In this document: positions 29,225 to 38,071 of the stretch, piece by piece
Layout: each line of letters starts with the position of its first letter
How positions within the stretch are numbered: position 1 is the first letter of the stretch
Origin: Flavimobilis massiliensis
Lineage (GTDB): Bacteria > Actinomycetota > Actinomycetes > Actinomycetales > Cellulomonadaceae
Direction of reading: 5' to 3'
DNA length: 64,000 nt
NCBI RefSeq assembly: GCF_900240335.1
Contig: NZ_LT964979.1
Span: 806,001-870,000, forward strand
Notes under the pieces: model-generated
The model's database searches: none
Told to the model about the DNA's origin: nothing
The model's input: the letters and a program-made list of their open reading frames with translations, nothing else
Position numbers and translations under genes: made by a program

Positions 29225-29519
29225 GCTCCAGCCTGCGCGCCATCTTCCTTGCGTCACAGCATCCCGCGAGGGTACGTGCACGCAAGGGGCCGCGCGCGGG
29301 CCGTCGGGCGCGTCACGGTTCTTGCGTGGCAGCACCGTCAACGGGTGCAGGCACGCAATCACCGCAGCATTGCCGCCGCGAACCCCGGTCGAGTGCGTGG
29401 TCGCACGACGCACGCGTGCCTGAGCGCACGAGGCCGCACACCCCCGCATCTGCGGACAGCCGTATGAATCCGCCTGCGGAGCCTCGCGCGCGCTCGACCC
29501 GGTCCGCCCCGGGAACGCC
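29225..29519. other. Intergenic region between ABC exporter and rpsA terminator
   Basis: About 295 bases without a supportable gene. It contains two related segments, CTTGCGTCACAGC (about 29248) and CTTGCGTGGCAGC (about 29321), plus several GCACGCAA-like words, but no coding signal or clear promoter. Confidence 0.35.
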
Positions 29520-29555
29520 GGAGGCCGGCCACCGCATGTGCGGTGACCGGCCTCC
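29520..29555. terminator. Bidirectional terminator between ABC exporter and rpsA
   Basis: Seventeen-base arms (29520-29536 and 29539-29555) pair with one mismatch, around a very short loop. It lies between convergent genes, 27 bases after the rpsA stop. Confidence 0.7.
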
Positions 29556-29581
29556 GAACGACCGTCAGGGACGGTGCTCGA

Positions 29582-31045
29582 TCAGTTGCCCGTGAGCTTC
29601 TCGCGCAGAGCGGCGAGAGCCTCGTCGGACGCGAGCGTACCCGCAGTCTCCTCCTGGGCAGGAGCCGAGGAGTAGGTCGACGGAGCCGACTCGGACGAGC
29701 TGCTGCCACCGGCCGCAGCCTCGGCGTCCGCCGTGATGGCGTCCGCGACCTGCTTGCGGTGCGCCTCCCAGCGCTCGTGGGCCTGGGCGTACTGCGCCTC
29801 CCACGTCTCACGCTGCGCCTCGAAGCCCTCGAGCCACTCCTGCGTCTCGGGGTCGAAGCCCTCGGGGAACTTGTAGTTGCCCTGCTCGTCGTACTCGGCA
29901 GCCATGCCGTAGAGCGCGGGGTCGAAGTCCTCGGACTCCGGGTCCACACCCTCGTTGGCCTGCTTGAGCGAGAGCGAGATGCGGCGGCGCTCGAGGTCGA
30001 TGTCGATGACCTTGACGAACGCGGAGTCGCCGACCTGGACGACCTGCTCCGGCAGCTCGACGTGACGCTGCGCGAGCTCCGAGATGTGGACGAGGCCCTC
30101 GATGCCGTCCTCGACGCGCACGAACGCGCCGAACGGGACGAGCTTGGTGACCTTACCCGGGACGACCTGGCCGATGGCGTGGGTCCGGGCGAACGCCTGC
30201 CACGGGTCCTCCTGCGTCGCCTTGAGCGACAGCGAGACACGCTCGCGGTCGAAGTCGACGTCGAGAACCTCGACCGTGACCTCCTGGCCGACCTCGACGA
30301 CCTCGGACGGGTGGTCGATGTGCTTCCACGAGAGCTCGGAGACGTGGACGAGACCGTCGACGCCGCCGAGGTCCACGAACGCACCGAAGTTGACGATCGA
30401 CGAGACCACACCGGGGCGGACCTGGCCCTTCTGCAGGGTCTGCAGGAAGGTCGAGCGCACCTCGGACTGCGTCTGCTCGAGCCACGCACGGCGCGAGAGG
30501 ACGACGTTGTTGCGGTTCTTGTCGAGCTCGATGATCTTCGCCTCGATCTCCTTGCCGACGTACGGCTGGAGGTCGCGGACGCGACGCATCTCGACGAGCG
30601 ACGCCGGGAGGAAGCCACGGAGGCCGATGTCGAGGATGAGGCCACCCTTGACGACCTCGATGACGGTGCCGGTGACGACGCCGTCCTCTTCCTTAACCTT
30701 CTCGATCGTGCCCCAGGCGCGCTCGTACTGGGCGCGCTTCTTGGACAGGATGAGGCGACCCTCCTTGTCCTCCTTCTGGAGAACGAGCGCCTCGACCGCG
30801 TCACCCACCTGGACGACCTCGCCCGGGTCGACGTCGTGCTTGATGGAGAGCTCACGCGAGGGGATGACACCCTCGGTCTTGTAGCCGATGTCGAGAAGGA
30901 CCTCGTCGCGGTCGACCTTGACGATGGTGCCCTCGACGATGTCGCCATCGTTGAAGTACTTGATGGTGGCGTCGACGGCAGCGAGGAAGTCCTCGGCAGA
31001 ACCGATGTCGTTGACAGCGATCTGCTTCGTGGTGGGGGTGGTCAT
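29582..31045 (-). CDS. rpsA: 30S ribosomal protein S1
   Basis: S1 helps mRNA bind the 30S subunit. The 487-residue protein has four S1 (OB-fold) repeats at roughly residues 35-105, 123-190, 207-277 and 294-364, each ending in a phrase like RISLSLKQ or RVSLSLKAT, which is the usual actinobacterial number (E. coli has six). The C-terminal 110 residues are acidic and Trp/Glu/Ala/Ser-rich without an S1 fold. The ATG start has a GGAGC upstream; 28 more codons in frame are not conserved. The leader is about 100 bases. Confidence 0.96.
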   Translation of the reverse strand: MTTPTTKQIAVNDIGSAEDFLAAVDATIKYFNDGDIVEGTIVKVDRDEVLLDIGYKTEGVIPSRELSIKHDVDPGEVVQVGDAVEALVLQKEDKEGRLILSKKRAQYERAWGTIEKVKEEDGVVTGTVIEVVKGGLILDIGLRGFLPASLVEMRRVRDLQPYVGKEIEAKIIELDKNRNNVVLSRRAWLEQTQSEVRSTFLQTLQKGQVRPGVVSSIVNFGAFVDLGGVDGLVHVSELSWKHIDHPSEVVEVGQEVTVEVLDVDFDRERVSLSLKATQEDPWQAFARTHAIGQVVPGKVTKLVPFGAFVRVEDGIEGLVHISELAQRHVELPEQVVQVGDSAFVKVIDIDLERRRISLSLKQANEGVDPESEDFDPALYGMAAEYDEQGNYKFPEGFDPETQEWLEGFEAQRETWEAQYAQAHERWEAHRKQVADAITADAEAAAGGSSSSESAPSTYSSAPAQEETAGTLASDEALAALREKLTGN

Positions 31046-31180
31046 TGAGTCAGGTGCTCCGATGCGGACAGGAAGTAGTACGGATGGATGTGTGCCTCCC
31101 GCGGACCCGTCGCTCCTCACGGAGGACATGGCTCACCCACGAGAGACCGCGTCAACACTACCACTTGTCCGCACACGCAG

Positions 31181-31216
31181 CGACGCCCCTCCCGACGTGC
31201 GTCGGGAGAGGCGTCG
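31181..31216 (-). terminator. Terminator after pfkA
   Basis: Sixteen-base arms (31181-31196 and 31201-31216) with one mismatch and a GTGC loop, 9 bases past the pfkA stop and just upstream of the presumed rpsA promoter. Confidence 0.75.
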
Positions 31217-31225
31217 AGGCCAACC

Positions 31226-32251
31226 TCAGGCGAGGACCCGGGCGACGCGCAGGAGGTCGTCGGGAACCTGCTTGACGCGGCCCGCGATCTCGGGGAGAGG
31301 CACGAGGACGATGTCCTCGCCCTGGAGCGCCGTCATGACGTTGGTCTCCCCCGCCGTGATCGCGTCGACCGCGGCCACACCGAAACGCGAACCGAGGATA
31401 CGGTCCGTCGGCGTCGGCGTCCCGCCGCGCTGGACATGCCCGAGCACCGTGAGGCGGGTGTCGAAGCCCGTCCGCGCCTGGATCTCCGCAGCGACCCGCT
31501 CGCCGATCGCGCCGGCGACGATCTCGCCGTACTTGCCGAGCTGGACCTCGTACTCCATCGACGAGCCCTGCCTCGCGTGAGCGCCCTCCGCGACGACGAC
31601 GATCGAGAAGTTCGCGTGCGCCTTGTGGCGGTGCTGGAGGAACTTCACGACACGGTCCATGTCGAACGGCTCCTCGGGAGCCAGGACGATCTCGGCGCCA
31701 CCGGCGATGCCAGAGTTCACCGCGATCCAGCCGGCGTGACGCCCCATGACCTCGACAACCATGACGCGGTTGTGGGACTCCGCCGTCGTGTGGATCCGGT
31801 CGATCGCCTCCGTCGCGATGTTCACCGCGGTGTGGAAGCCGATCGAGAGGTCGGTCCCCGCGACGTCGTTGTCGATCGTCTTGGGGATCGCGACGATCTT
31901 CACGCCGGCGTCGGCGACCTTGCTCGCCGCGTGGAGCGTTCCGTCACCGCCGATGCAGATGAGCGCCTCGATCTTCTCGGCCTCGAGCGTCTGGAGGACC
32001 GCGTCCATCGAGCCGTCCTCCTCGCGCGGGTGGAACCGCGCGGTCGACAGCAGGGTGCCGCCCATCGAGAGGACGTTGCGGATGTGCTGGCGCTCGAGCG
32101 GCTGGATGTCGCCGTCGACGACGCCCTTCCACCCGTTGCGGAACCCGATGATCTGGTGCCCGTACTCCCCGAGCCCCTGCTTGACGATCGCCCGGATCGC
32201 CGCGTTGAGGCCCGGGCAGTCGCCGCCGCCCGTGAGAAGGCCGATGCGCAT
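31226..32251 (-). CDS. pfkA: 6-phosphofructokinase (ATP or PPi donor unresolved)
   Basis: This enzyme makes fructose 1,6-bisphosphate. The 341-residue protein has GGGDCPGLNAAIR, the phosphoryl donor loop GGDGT (101-105) and PKTIDNDVAGTD (123-134) with the catalytic base Asp. Gly104 is the residue of ATP-dependent enzymes, while Lys124 in PKTIDND is the residue linked to pyrophosphate use; actinobacterial group III enzymes mix the two. The donor is therefore left open. The ATG start has GGGAG upstream at good spacing. It is divergent from a methyltransferase gene and ends at a hairpin. Confidence 0.93.
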   Translation of the reverse strand: MRIGLLTGGGDCPGLNAAIRAIVKQGLGEYGHQIIGFRNGWKGVVDGDIQPLERQHIRNVLSMGGTLLSTARFHPREEDGSMDAVLQTLEAEKIEALICIGGDGTLHAASKVADAGVKIVAIPKTIDNDVAGTDLSIGFHTAVNIATEAIDRIHTTAESHNRVMVVEVMGRHAGWIAVNSGIAGGAEIVLAPEEPFDMDRVVKFLQHRHKAHANFSIVVVAEGAHARQGSSMEYEVQLGKYGEIVAGAIGERVAAEIQARTGFDTRLTVLGHVQRGGTPTPTDRILGSRFGVAAVDAITAGETNVMTALQGEDIVLVPLPEIAGRVKQVPDDLLRVARVLA

Positions 32252-32411
32252 CAGAGAAAGCTCCCTCGCGTAGTGCGCGAGCACGACCGGGCAGACGCCG
32301 GGTCGCGTCCTCACGCCGTTCGTACCTCCAACTTTACCCACGGCGGAGACCGATTTCCGGTGCCGAAGGTCCTTCCCGGGCGCGTGTCCCGCACCGTGGG
32401 ACGATAGGCCG

Positions 32412-33194
32412 ATGCAGCAGCGTGCCGGATACCAGGACGTCCCGCCCGAGTCCGCCGGCCCCGCGGGCCGCAGCTGGTGGGACGAGAACGCCGCCGAGTA
32501 CCTCGACGAGCACGGAGGCTTCCTCGGCGACGACGACTTCTGCTGGTGCCCCGAGGGCCTCCGAGAGGCCGACGCCCACCTGCTCGGCGACGTTACCGGT
32601 GCCGACATCCTCGAGATCGGGGCCGGTGCCGCGCAGTGCTCGCGCTGGCTCCGCGGCCGCGGTGCGCAGGCCGTCGCGACCGACCTCTCGGGCGGGATGC
32701 TCGGAGCCCGGCGGACGCTGCCAGAGACGCCCCCGCTCGTCCAGGCCGACGCCCGCGCGCTCCCCTTCGCGGACGCCAGCTTCGACGCGGTCTTCACCGC
32801 GTACGGCGCGATCCCGTTCGTGCCCGACGCCCGCACGGTGCACGCCGAGGCGGCACGCGTCCTGCGCCCTGGCGGACGGTGGGTCTTCTCCGTCACGCAC
32901 CCCGTCCGCTGGGCGTTCCCCGACGACCCGACGGAACGCGGGCTCACCGCGACGTCCTCGTACTTCGACCGGACGCCCTACGCCGAGCGTGACGACGCCG
33001 GCCGCGTCACATACGTCGAGTACCACCGGACCGTCGGCGACCACGTGCGAGACGTCGTCGCCGCGGGCCTCGAGATCCTCGACATCGTCGAGCCCGAGTG
33101 GCCCGCGGGCCACGACCGTGCGTGGGGCGGCTGGAGCCCCGTGCGTGGCAGGGTGCTGCCCGGCACCGCGATCTTCGTCACGCGCTGGCGCTGA
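32412..33194 (+). CDS. Class I SAM-dependent methyltransferase
   Basis: The 260-residue protein has the SAM-binding motif ILEIGAGAAQCSRWL (motif I), ATDLSGGML (acidic ribose contact), LPFADASFDAVFTAYGAIPFV (motifs II-III) and VLRPGGRWVFSVTHPVRW. This is the Methyltransf_11 pattern seen in small-molecule methyltransferases. The C-terminal half (YFDRTPYAERD) resembles actinobacterial proteins of unknown substrate. It is divergent from pfkA, convergent with polA, and not in an operon, so nothing indicates the substrate. Confidence 0.88.
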   Translation: MQQRAGYQDVPPESAGPAGRSWWDENAAEYLDEHGGFLGDDDFCWCPEGLREADAHLLGDVTGADILEIGAGAAQCSRWLRGRGAQAVATDLSGGMLGARRTLPETPPLVQADARALPFADASFDAVFTAYGAIPFVPDARTVHAEAARVLRPGGRWVFSVTHPVRWAFPDDPTERGLTATSSYFDRTPYAERDDAGRVTYVEYHRTVGDHVRDVVAAGLEILDIVEPEWPAGHDRAWGGWSPVRGRVLPGTAIFVTRWR

Positions 33195-33271
33195 GCCAGG
33201 ACAACCGCACGCCCGCCTCGCGGACGCAGTCGGCACCGCGGCGCGCACCCCGCGCGGATCAGCGCTCCGGG

Positions 33272-35962
33272 TCAGTGCCCCGCGTCGTGCCAGTTCGGGC
33301 CCGTGCCGACGGAGACGTCGAGCGGCACCGAGAGCTTCGCAGCCCCGCCCATCGCCGCACGCAGGAGCGCCTCGACCTCCTCGAGCTCGCCCGGCGCGAC
33401 CTCGAGGACAAGCTCGTCATGGACCTGGAGGAGGAGGCGCGAGCGCAGGCCGCGCGTGTCGAGTTCCTTGCGCACCTCGAGCATGGCGATCTTGATGATG
33501 TCCGCAGCGGACCCCTGGATCGGGGAGTTGAGCGCGACCCGCTCGGCGATCTCGCGCCGTTGACGATTGTCGCTCGTGAGGTCCGGCAGGTAGCGCCGAC
33601 GCCCGAGGATCGTCTCGGTGTAGCCCGTCGCACGCGCAGCCTCGACGACCTCGTGGAGGTACGTCCTCACGCCGCCGAAGCGCGTGAAGTAGTCGTCCAT
33701 GAGCTTCTGCGCCTCGCCGACCTCGATGCCGAGCTGCTTCGAGAGGCCGAAGGCTGACAGCCCGTACGCGAGGCCGTAGCTCATCGCCTTGATCTTCGAC
33801 CGCTGAGCAGGGCTCACGTCCGTCGTCGCGACGCCGAACACCCGGGACGCGACATAGTTGTGGAGGTCTTCGCCCGACCGGAACGCCTCGATGAGTCCCT
33901 CGTCGCCCGACAGGTGCGCCATGATGCGCATCTCGATCTGGGAGTAGTCCGCGGTGAGCAGCGTCTCGTAGCCGTCACCGACGACGAAGGCGCGGCGGAT
34001 GCGCCGTCCGGCAGCCGTGCGGATCGGAATGTTCTGAAGGTTGGGGTCCGCAGAGCTCAGCCGTCCCGTGGCCGCGACCGTCTGCTGGAACGTGGTGTGG
34101 ATGCGACCGTCAGGACCGACGTAGCGCAGGAGCGTCTCGACCGTCTGACGCAACTTCGTCACGTCACGGTGCGCGAGCAGGTGCTCGAGGAACGGGTGCT
34201 GCGTCTTCGCGAACAGCTCCGTGAGCGCGGCCGCGTCCGTCGTGTAGCCCGTCTTGATCTTCTTGGTTCGCGGCATGTCCAGTTGGTCGAAGAGCACCTC
34301 CTGGAGCTGCTTAGGCGAGCCGAGGTTCACCTCGCGCCCGATGACCGCGTACGCCTCCTCGGCCGCGTGCCGTGCCTGCTCGCCGAACTCCGCGTCGAGT
34401 TCGCGGAGCAGGTCGACGTCGACCGCGATCCCCGTGTCCTCCATGCGCGCGAGGACGTCAGCCAGCGGCAGCTCAAGAAGATCGAGGAGCTTCGTCGCGC
34501 TGCGGTCTGCGAGGTCGTCGGCCAGCGCCTCCCCGAGCGGCACGAGGATCGATGCCCGCTCCGCGAGCACCCTGAGCTCCCCCCCGTCACCGTCGAGATC
34601 GAGGTCGAGCGAACCCTGCGTACCCCCCGCCGACGCCGCGCCGATCTCACGGTGGAGCGAGCGGATCGTGAGGTCCTCGAGGTCGAACGTCCGCTGGTCC
34701 GGGTGGCACAGGTACGCCGCGAGCTCGGTGTCGAGCGTGACCCCGCGAAGCGCGTAGCCACGCCCCTGCAGCTCGTGCCAGCGCGCCTTGCCGCCGTGGA
34801 CGACCTTGGGTGCGTCCTCGTCCGCGAGCCATGCACCGAGCGCGGCGTCATCGGCGGGGTCGATCTCCGTGAGATCGACGACGACCGCGTGCGCGTCCGC
34901 GTCCCCGAGAGCAAGAAGGTCAGCGTCACCCGAACCCGGAACCGCCCGCCCCCGCACCTCGAGCCCGAGACGCTTCCCCACGCGGACGGCGAGCCACGCA
35001 CCGAGCCCGCCCGGCGCGACGTCGTCGAGTTCCAGCTGAGGACCCGCGACGACGTCGTCGTCGCCCCGCTCCTCGGCCGGCATCATCGCGAGCAGGCGGT
35101 CGCGCAGCGTCCGGAACTGCAGCGCGTCGAAGATCGTGTGCATCGCCTCGCGGTTCCACGGGCGCGCGACGAGGTCCTCCGGCGCGTAGGGCAGCTCGAG
35201 GTCCGTGAGGAGGTGGTTGAGCTCTCGGTTGAGCCGCACCTGGTCGATGTGCTCCCGCAGGTTCTGGCCCGCAACCCCCGTGATCTCGTCGGCATGCGCG
35301 AGGACACCCTCGAGGTCGCCGTACTGCGTGAGCCACTTCGCGGCCGTCTTTGGGCCGACCTTCGGCACGCCCGGGATGTTGTCCGCCGACTCCCCCACGA
35401 GCGCCGCGAGATCCGGGTAGCGCTCAGGACGCACCCCGTACTTCGCCTCGACGGCGTCAGGTGTCATGCGCGCAAGTTCCGAGACGCCCTTGACCGGGTA
35501 GAGCACCGTCACCGTGTCCGTGACGAACTGCAGCGAGTCGCGGTCCCCCGAGCATACGAGGACGTCCCAGCCGCGCGAGCTTGCCTCGTACGACCACGTC
35601 GCGAGGATGTCGTCGGCCTCGATCAACTCGCGCTCGTAGTGCGTGATCCGAAGAGCGTCGAGCACCTCACGGATGAGCGGCACCTGGCCCTTGAAGGGCT
35701 CAGGCGTCGCGTCGCGGCCGCCTTTGTACTGCGGGAAGCGCTCCGTACGGAACGTCGTCGAACCCGCGTCGAACGCGACCGCGACATGCGTGGGCTGCTC
35801 GTTCTTGATGAGGTTCGCGAGCATCGACACGAAGCCGTGCACCGCATTGGTGTGCTGACCCCCCGACGTCGTGAACTTGTCCGCGGGCAGCGCGAAGAAC
35901 GCGCGGAACGCCATGGAGTGTCCGTCGATGAGCAGCAGCCGGGGTCGCACGTTGTCGTTCAC
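33272..35962 (-). CDS. polA: DNA polymerase I
   Basis: PolA fills gaps in repair and removes Okazaki primers. The 896-residue protein has the 5'-3' exonuclease domain (about 1-300, LLLIDGHSMAFRAFFA and CSGDRDSLQ), a central 3'-5' exonuclease-like domain and a complete polymerase domain with DYSQIEMRIMAHLSGD, KAMSYGLAYGLSAFGL and LLQVHDELVLEV. The first proofreading motif (Asp-x-Glu) is missing, so proofreading is probably absent, as in mycobacterial PolA. The GTG start has GGGAGATAGG upstream; an ATG seven codons earlier is possible. Only 19 bases separate it from the divergent thioesterase start. Confidence 0.95.
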   Translation of the reverse strand: MNDNVRPRLLLIDGHSMAFRAFFALPADKFTTSGGQHTNAVHGFVSMLANLIKNEQPTHVAVAFDAGSTTFRTERFPQYKGGRDATPEPFKGQVPLIREVLDALRITHYERELIEADDILATWSYEASSRGWDVLVCSGDRDSLQFVTDTVTVLYPVKGVSELARMTPDAVEAKYGVRPERYPDLAALVGESADNIPGVPKVGPKTAAKWLTQYGDLEGVLAHADEITGVAGQNLREHIDQVRLNRELNHLLTDLELPYAPEDLVARPWNREAMHTIFDALQFRTLRDRLLAMMPAEERGDDDVVAGPQLELDDVAPGGLGAWLAVRVGKRLGLEVRGRAVPGSGDADLLALGDADAHAVVVDLTEIDPADDAALGAWLADEDAPKVVHGGKARWHELQGRGYALRGVTLDTELAAYLCHPDQRTFDLEDLTIRSLHREIGAASAGGTQGSLDLDLDGDGGELRVLAERASILVPLGEALADDLADRSATKLLDLLELPLADVLARMEDTGIAVDVDLLRELDAEFGEQARHAAEEAYAVIGREVNLGSPKQLQEVLFDQLDMPRTKKIKTGYTTDAAALTELFAKTQHPFLEHLLAHRDVTKLRQTVETLLRYVGPDGRIHTTFQQTVAATGRLSSADPNLQNIPIRTAAGRRIRRAFVVGDGYETLLTADYSQIEMRIMAHLSGDEGLIEAFRSGEDLHNYVASRVFGVATTDVSPAQRSKIKAMSYGLAYGLSAFGLSKQLGIEVGEAQKLMDDYFTRFGGVRTYLHEVVEAARATGYTETILGRRRYLPDLTSDNRQRREIAERVALNSPIQGSAADIIKIAMLEVRKELDTRGLRSRLLLQVHDELVLEVAPGELEEVEALLRAAMGGAAKLSVPLDVSVGTGPNWHDAGH

Positions 35963-35981
35963 ACCTGACAACCTATCTCCC

Positions 35982-36422
35982 ATGACCGACACCCACCCGG
36001 ACGTCCGCACCCCCCTCACCGACGCGCAGCGAGAGCTCGTCGCCCGTTCGGCGCACGGCACGCTCCACGAGCGCATGGGCATCGAGATCCTCGAGCTCAC
36101 CGCCGAGCGCGCCGTCGCGACGATGCCCGTCGAGGGCAACACGCAGCCCGCAGGGCTCCTCCACGGCGGTGCCTCCGCAGCGCTCGCCGAGACCCTCGCC
36201 TCGTACGCCGCGATCGCGCACGCCGGCACGGGTCGCGGGGTCGTCGGGCTCGACCTCAACGCGACCCACCACAAGGGGGTCCGCTCGGGGACCGTTACCG
36301 CCGTCGCGAACGCGCTTCACCTCGGCCGCACCCTCGCGAGCTACGAGATCGTCGTCCACGACGACGCGGGCCGGCGCGTCTGCACGGCACGGCTCACGTG
36401 CATGATCCTCGACGCACGCTGA
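35982..36422 (+). CDS. PaaI-type hotdog fold thioesterase
   Basis: The 146-residue protein is a single hotdog domain: EILELTAERAVATMPVEGNTQPAGLLHGGASAALAETLAS contains the HGG and the Glu/Ser that polarise the acyl-CoA thioester in the PaaI/DUF4442 group. RSGTVTAVANALHLGRTLASYEI follows the family pattern. Members hydrolyse aryl or acyl-CoA or menaquinone pathway intermediates; the substrate cannot be assigned. No Shine-Dalgarno precedes the ATG, so translation may be leaderless or weak. It shares a very short divergent region with polA. Confidence 0.87.
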   Translation: MTDTHPDVRTPLTDAQRELVARSAHGTLHERMGIEILELTAERAVATMPVEGNTQPAGLLHGGASAALAETLASYAAIAHAGTGRGVVGLDLNATHHKGVRSGTVTAVANALHLGRTLASYEIVVHDDAGRRVCTARLTCMILDAR

Positions 36423-36455
36423 GAGCCGCTCGCACCGGGTGACTGCAGCCCGGGC

Positions 36456-37172
36456 TCAGCCCGCCGACGTCAGCCGACGGCGGGCACGCGTCTCAGCGAC
36501 GCCGTCCGCGACCGGGACACCCGCCCCCGGGGTCGCCGGCGACCCCAGACGTTCCGCACGCAGCCGCGCCTGGAGCTCGCGTAGGTCGACGGGACCCGAG
36601 TGCGTCTCGATGCGCGCCTTGCGGCGCCGTGCGATGAGGTCCTCGAGCCCACGAGACCCGCGACGAGCAGACACCGGGTCCGACTCGAGTCGGCGGACGG
36701 GCGTCGCCGTCTGGACGACACGGTGCGACGCGGCCGGTGCGAACCCGAGGCGCAGGAGGAAGCGCTGCACGCCGCGCGACCCAGGGAGCGGCACGGAGTA
36801 GACCTCCTCTGCGCCGACCTCGAGCGCGATCTCCGCCGCAGCCGCGAGCAGTGCGTGCCCGGCGCCGCGCCGGCGGAAGCCCTGGTCGACAAACAGCGCC
36901 TCGATGTAGAGCACAGGGGCGTCGTGATAGATGTTCGCCTCGACAATCCGTCCGAGGAGAAGCCCCACCGCAACTCCGTCGTGCCGCGCGACGAGCACAC
37001 GCCCGCCCGGCACGGACAGCAGCACGCCGAGCTGGTTGCGCACACGCTCGACATCGGGCGAGCACAGCTGGGTCGGCGTCGAGGACTCCTCGCGTGCCGT
37101 CAGGCACAGGCCCGCGACCTCGAGAAGATCGCCGGCAACCGCATGGCGTACGTCGACCGATGCCCGCACCAT
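36456..37172 (-). CDS. GNAT family N-acetyltransferase
   Basis: The GNAT fold spans about residues 5-155: VRHAVAGDLLEVAGLCL at the start and the acetyl-CoA loop VDQGFRRRGAGHALLAAA (Q/R-x-x-G-x-A type). The last 80 residues are an Arg-rich, Ala/Gly/Pro extension with no recognised domain, ending RRRLTSAG. The ATG has a near-perfect AAGGAGGTG. It is convergent with the thioesterase (33-base gap). The substrate is unknown. Confidence 0.85.
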   Translation of the reverse strand: MVRASVDVRHAVAGDLLEVAGLCLTAREESSTPTQLCSPDVERVRNQLGVLLSVPGGRVLVARHDGVAVGLLLGRIVEANIYHDAPVLYIEALFVDQGFRRRGAGHALLAAAAEIALEVGAEEVYSVPLPGSRGVQRFLLRLGFAPAASHRVVQTATPVRRLESDPVSARRGSRGLEDLIARRRKARIETHSGPVDLRELQARLRAERLGSPATPGAGVPVADGVAETRARRRLTSAG

Positions 37173-37273
37173 CGACGCACCTCCTTCATGAAGTCCCCTG
37201 CTTGGCACTGACGCGTGCCCGGGACGGGCACGCGGAACCGAATGTACTCAGGTCACGGTCAGGTCACAACATG

Positions 37274-37304
37274 CGACGGGCCCGGCAGCGTGCCGGGCCC
37301 GTCG
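37274..37304 (-). terminator. Terminator after the ANTAR response regulator
   Basis: Perfect 14-bp inverted repeat with a GCG loop (37274-37287 with 37291-37304), beginning 10 bases past the stop of the response regulator. Confidence 0.75.
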
Positions 37305-37314
37305 TCATGCGGTG

Positions 37315-37980
37315 TCAGTCCTTGCCGACCTGGTCGATGACCGCGTCCGCAACCTCACGCATCGTGAGGCGCCGGTCCATCGACGTCTTCTGGATCCAGC
37401 GGAACGACTCAGGCTCCGACAGGCCCATCTTCGTCATGAGCAGACCCTTGGCACGGTCGACGTGCTTGCGCGTCTCGAAACGCTCCTGGAGGTCCGCGAC
37501 CTCGTCCTGGAGCGCCGAGATCTGCGTGTACCGCGAGATGGCGATCTCGACGGCCGGAAGCAGGTCCGCGGGGCTGAACGGCTTGACGACGTACGCCATC
37601 GCGCCAGCGTCCCGCGCACGCTCGACGAGCTCGGTCTGCGAGAACGCCGTGAGCAGCACGACCGGCGCCGCGTGCGCCTTCGCGATGCGCTCCGCCGCGG
37701 AGATACCGTCGAGCTCGGGCATCTTCACGTCCATGACGACGACGTCCGGCTTGTGCTCGATCGCGAGCGCGACCGCGGTCTCGCCGTCACCAGCCTCACC
37801 GACAACGTCGAAGCCCGCCTCGCGGAGCGTCTCGACGACGTCCATGCGGATGAGCGCCTCGTCCTCCGCGACGACCGCACGACGGACACGACCAGCAGCG
37901 GCCGGCTTCTCCGCCTCAGGCTCGACAAGCGGCGGCAGGTCCAGCTCGATCTTCTCGGGGCTCTTCTCGTTCTCTGTCAC
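37315..37980 (-). CDS. pdtaR: ANTAR-domain response regulator (PdtaR type)
   Basis: The 221-residue protein has a receiver domain (about 33-150) with the acidic pocket AEDEALIR, phosphorylation Asp in VVMDVKMPELDG, Thr in LLTAFS and Lys in VVKPFSP, then a coiled linker and a C-terminal ANTAR RNA-binding domain (about 160-220, VDRAKGLLMTKMGLSEPESFRWIQKTSMD). In mycobacteria PdtaR responds to PdtaS and binds RNA. No histidine kinase is adjacent. Two GTG starts two codons apart are possible; the inner one has better spacing from AGGATG. A charged 30-residue tail precedes the receiver. Confidence 0.93.
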   Translation of the reverse strand: MTENEKSPEKIELDLPPLVEPEAEKPAAAGRVRRAVVAEDEALIRMDVVETLREAGFDVVGEAGDGETAVALAIEHKPDVVVMDVKMPELDGISAAERIAKAHAAPVVLLTAFSQTELVERARDAGAMAYVVKPFSPADLLPAVEIAISRYTQISALQDEVADLQERFETRKHVDRAKGLLMTKMGLSEPESFRWIQKTSMDRRLTMREVADAVIDQVGKD

Positions 37981-38052
37981 GCACACATCCTACGGGGTCA
38001 CAGCGCGCCCCGGCACAGGACCCGCGGGTGCGTCGCACCACGTTCCGGGCGA

Positions 38053-38058
38053 TATGCT
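38053..38058 (+). promoter_or_regulatory. Putative -10 element of the tRNA promoter
   Basis: TATGCT lies 13 bases before the tRNA 5' end, in an otherwise very GC-rich stretch, which fits a -10 with a start site near 38065. No clear -35 element can be named. Confidence 0.45.
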
Positions 38059-38071
38059 TACCCCGCCCCCG

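Noticed and set aside
29225..29519. Small RNA gene or repeat element with CTTGCGT units
   Set aside because: Only two imperfect copies, no promoter and no defined structure; too little to call a feature.
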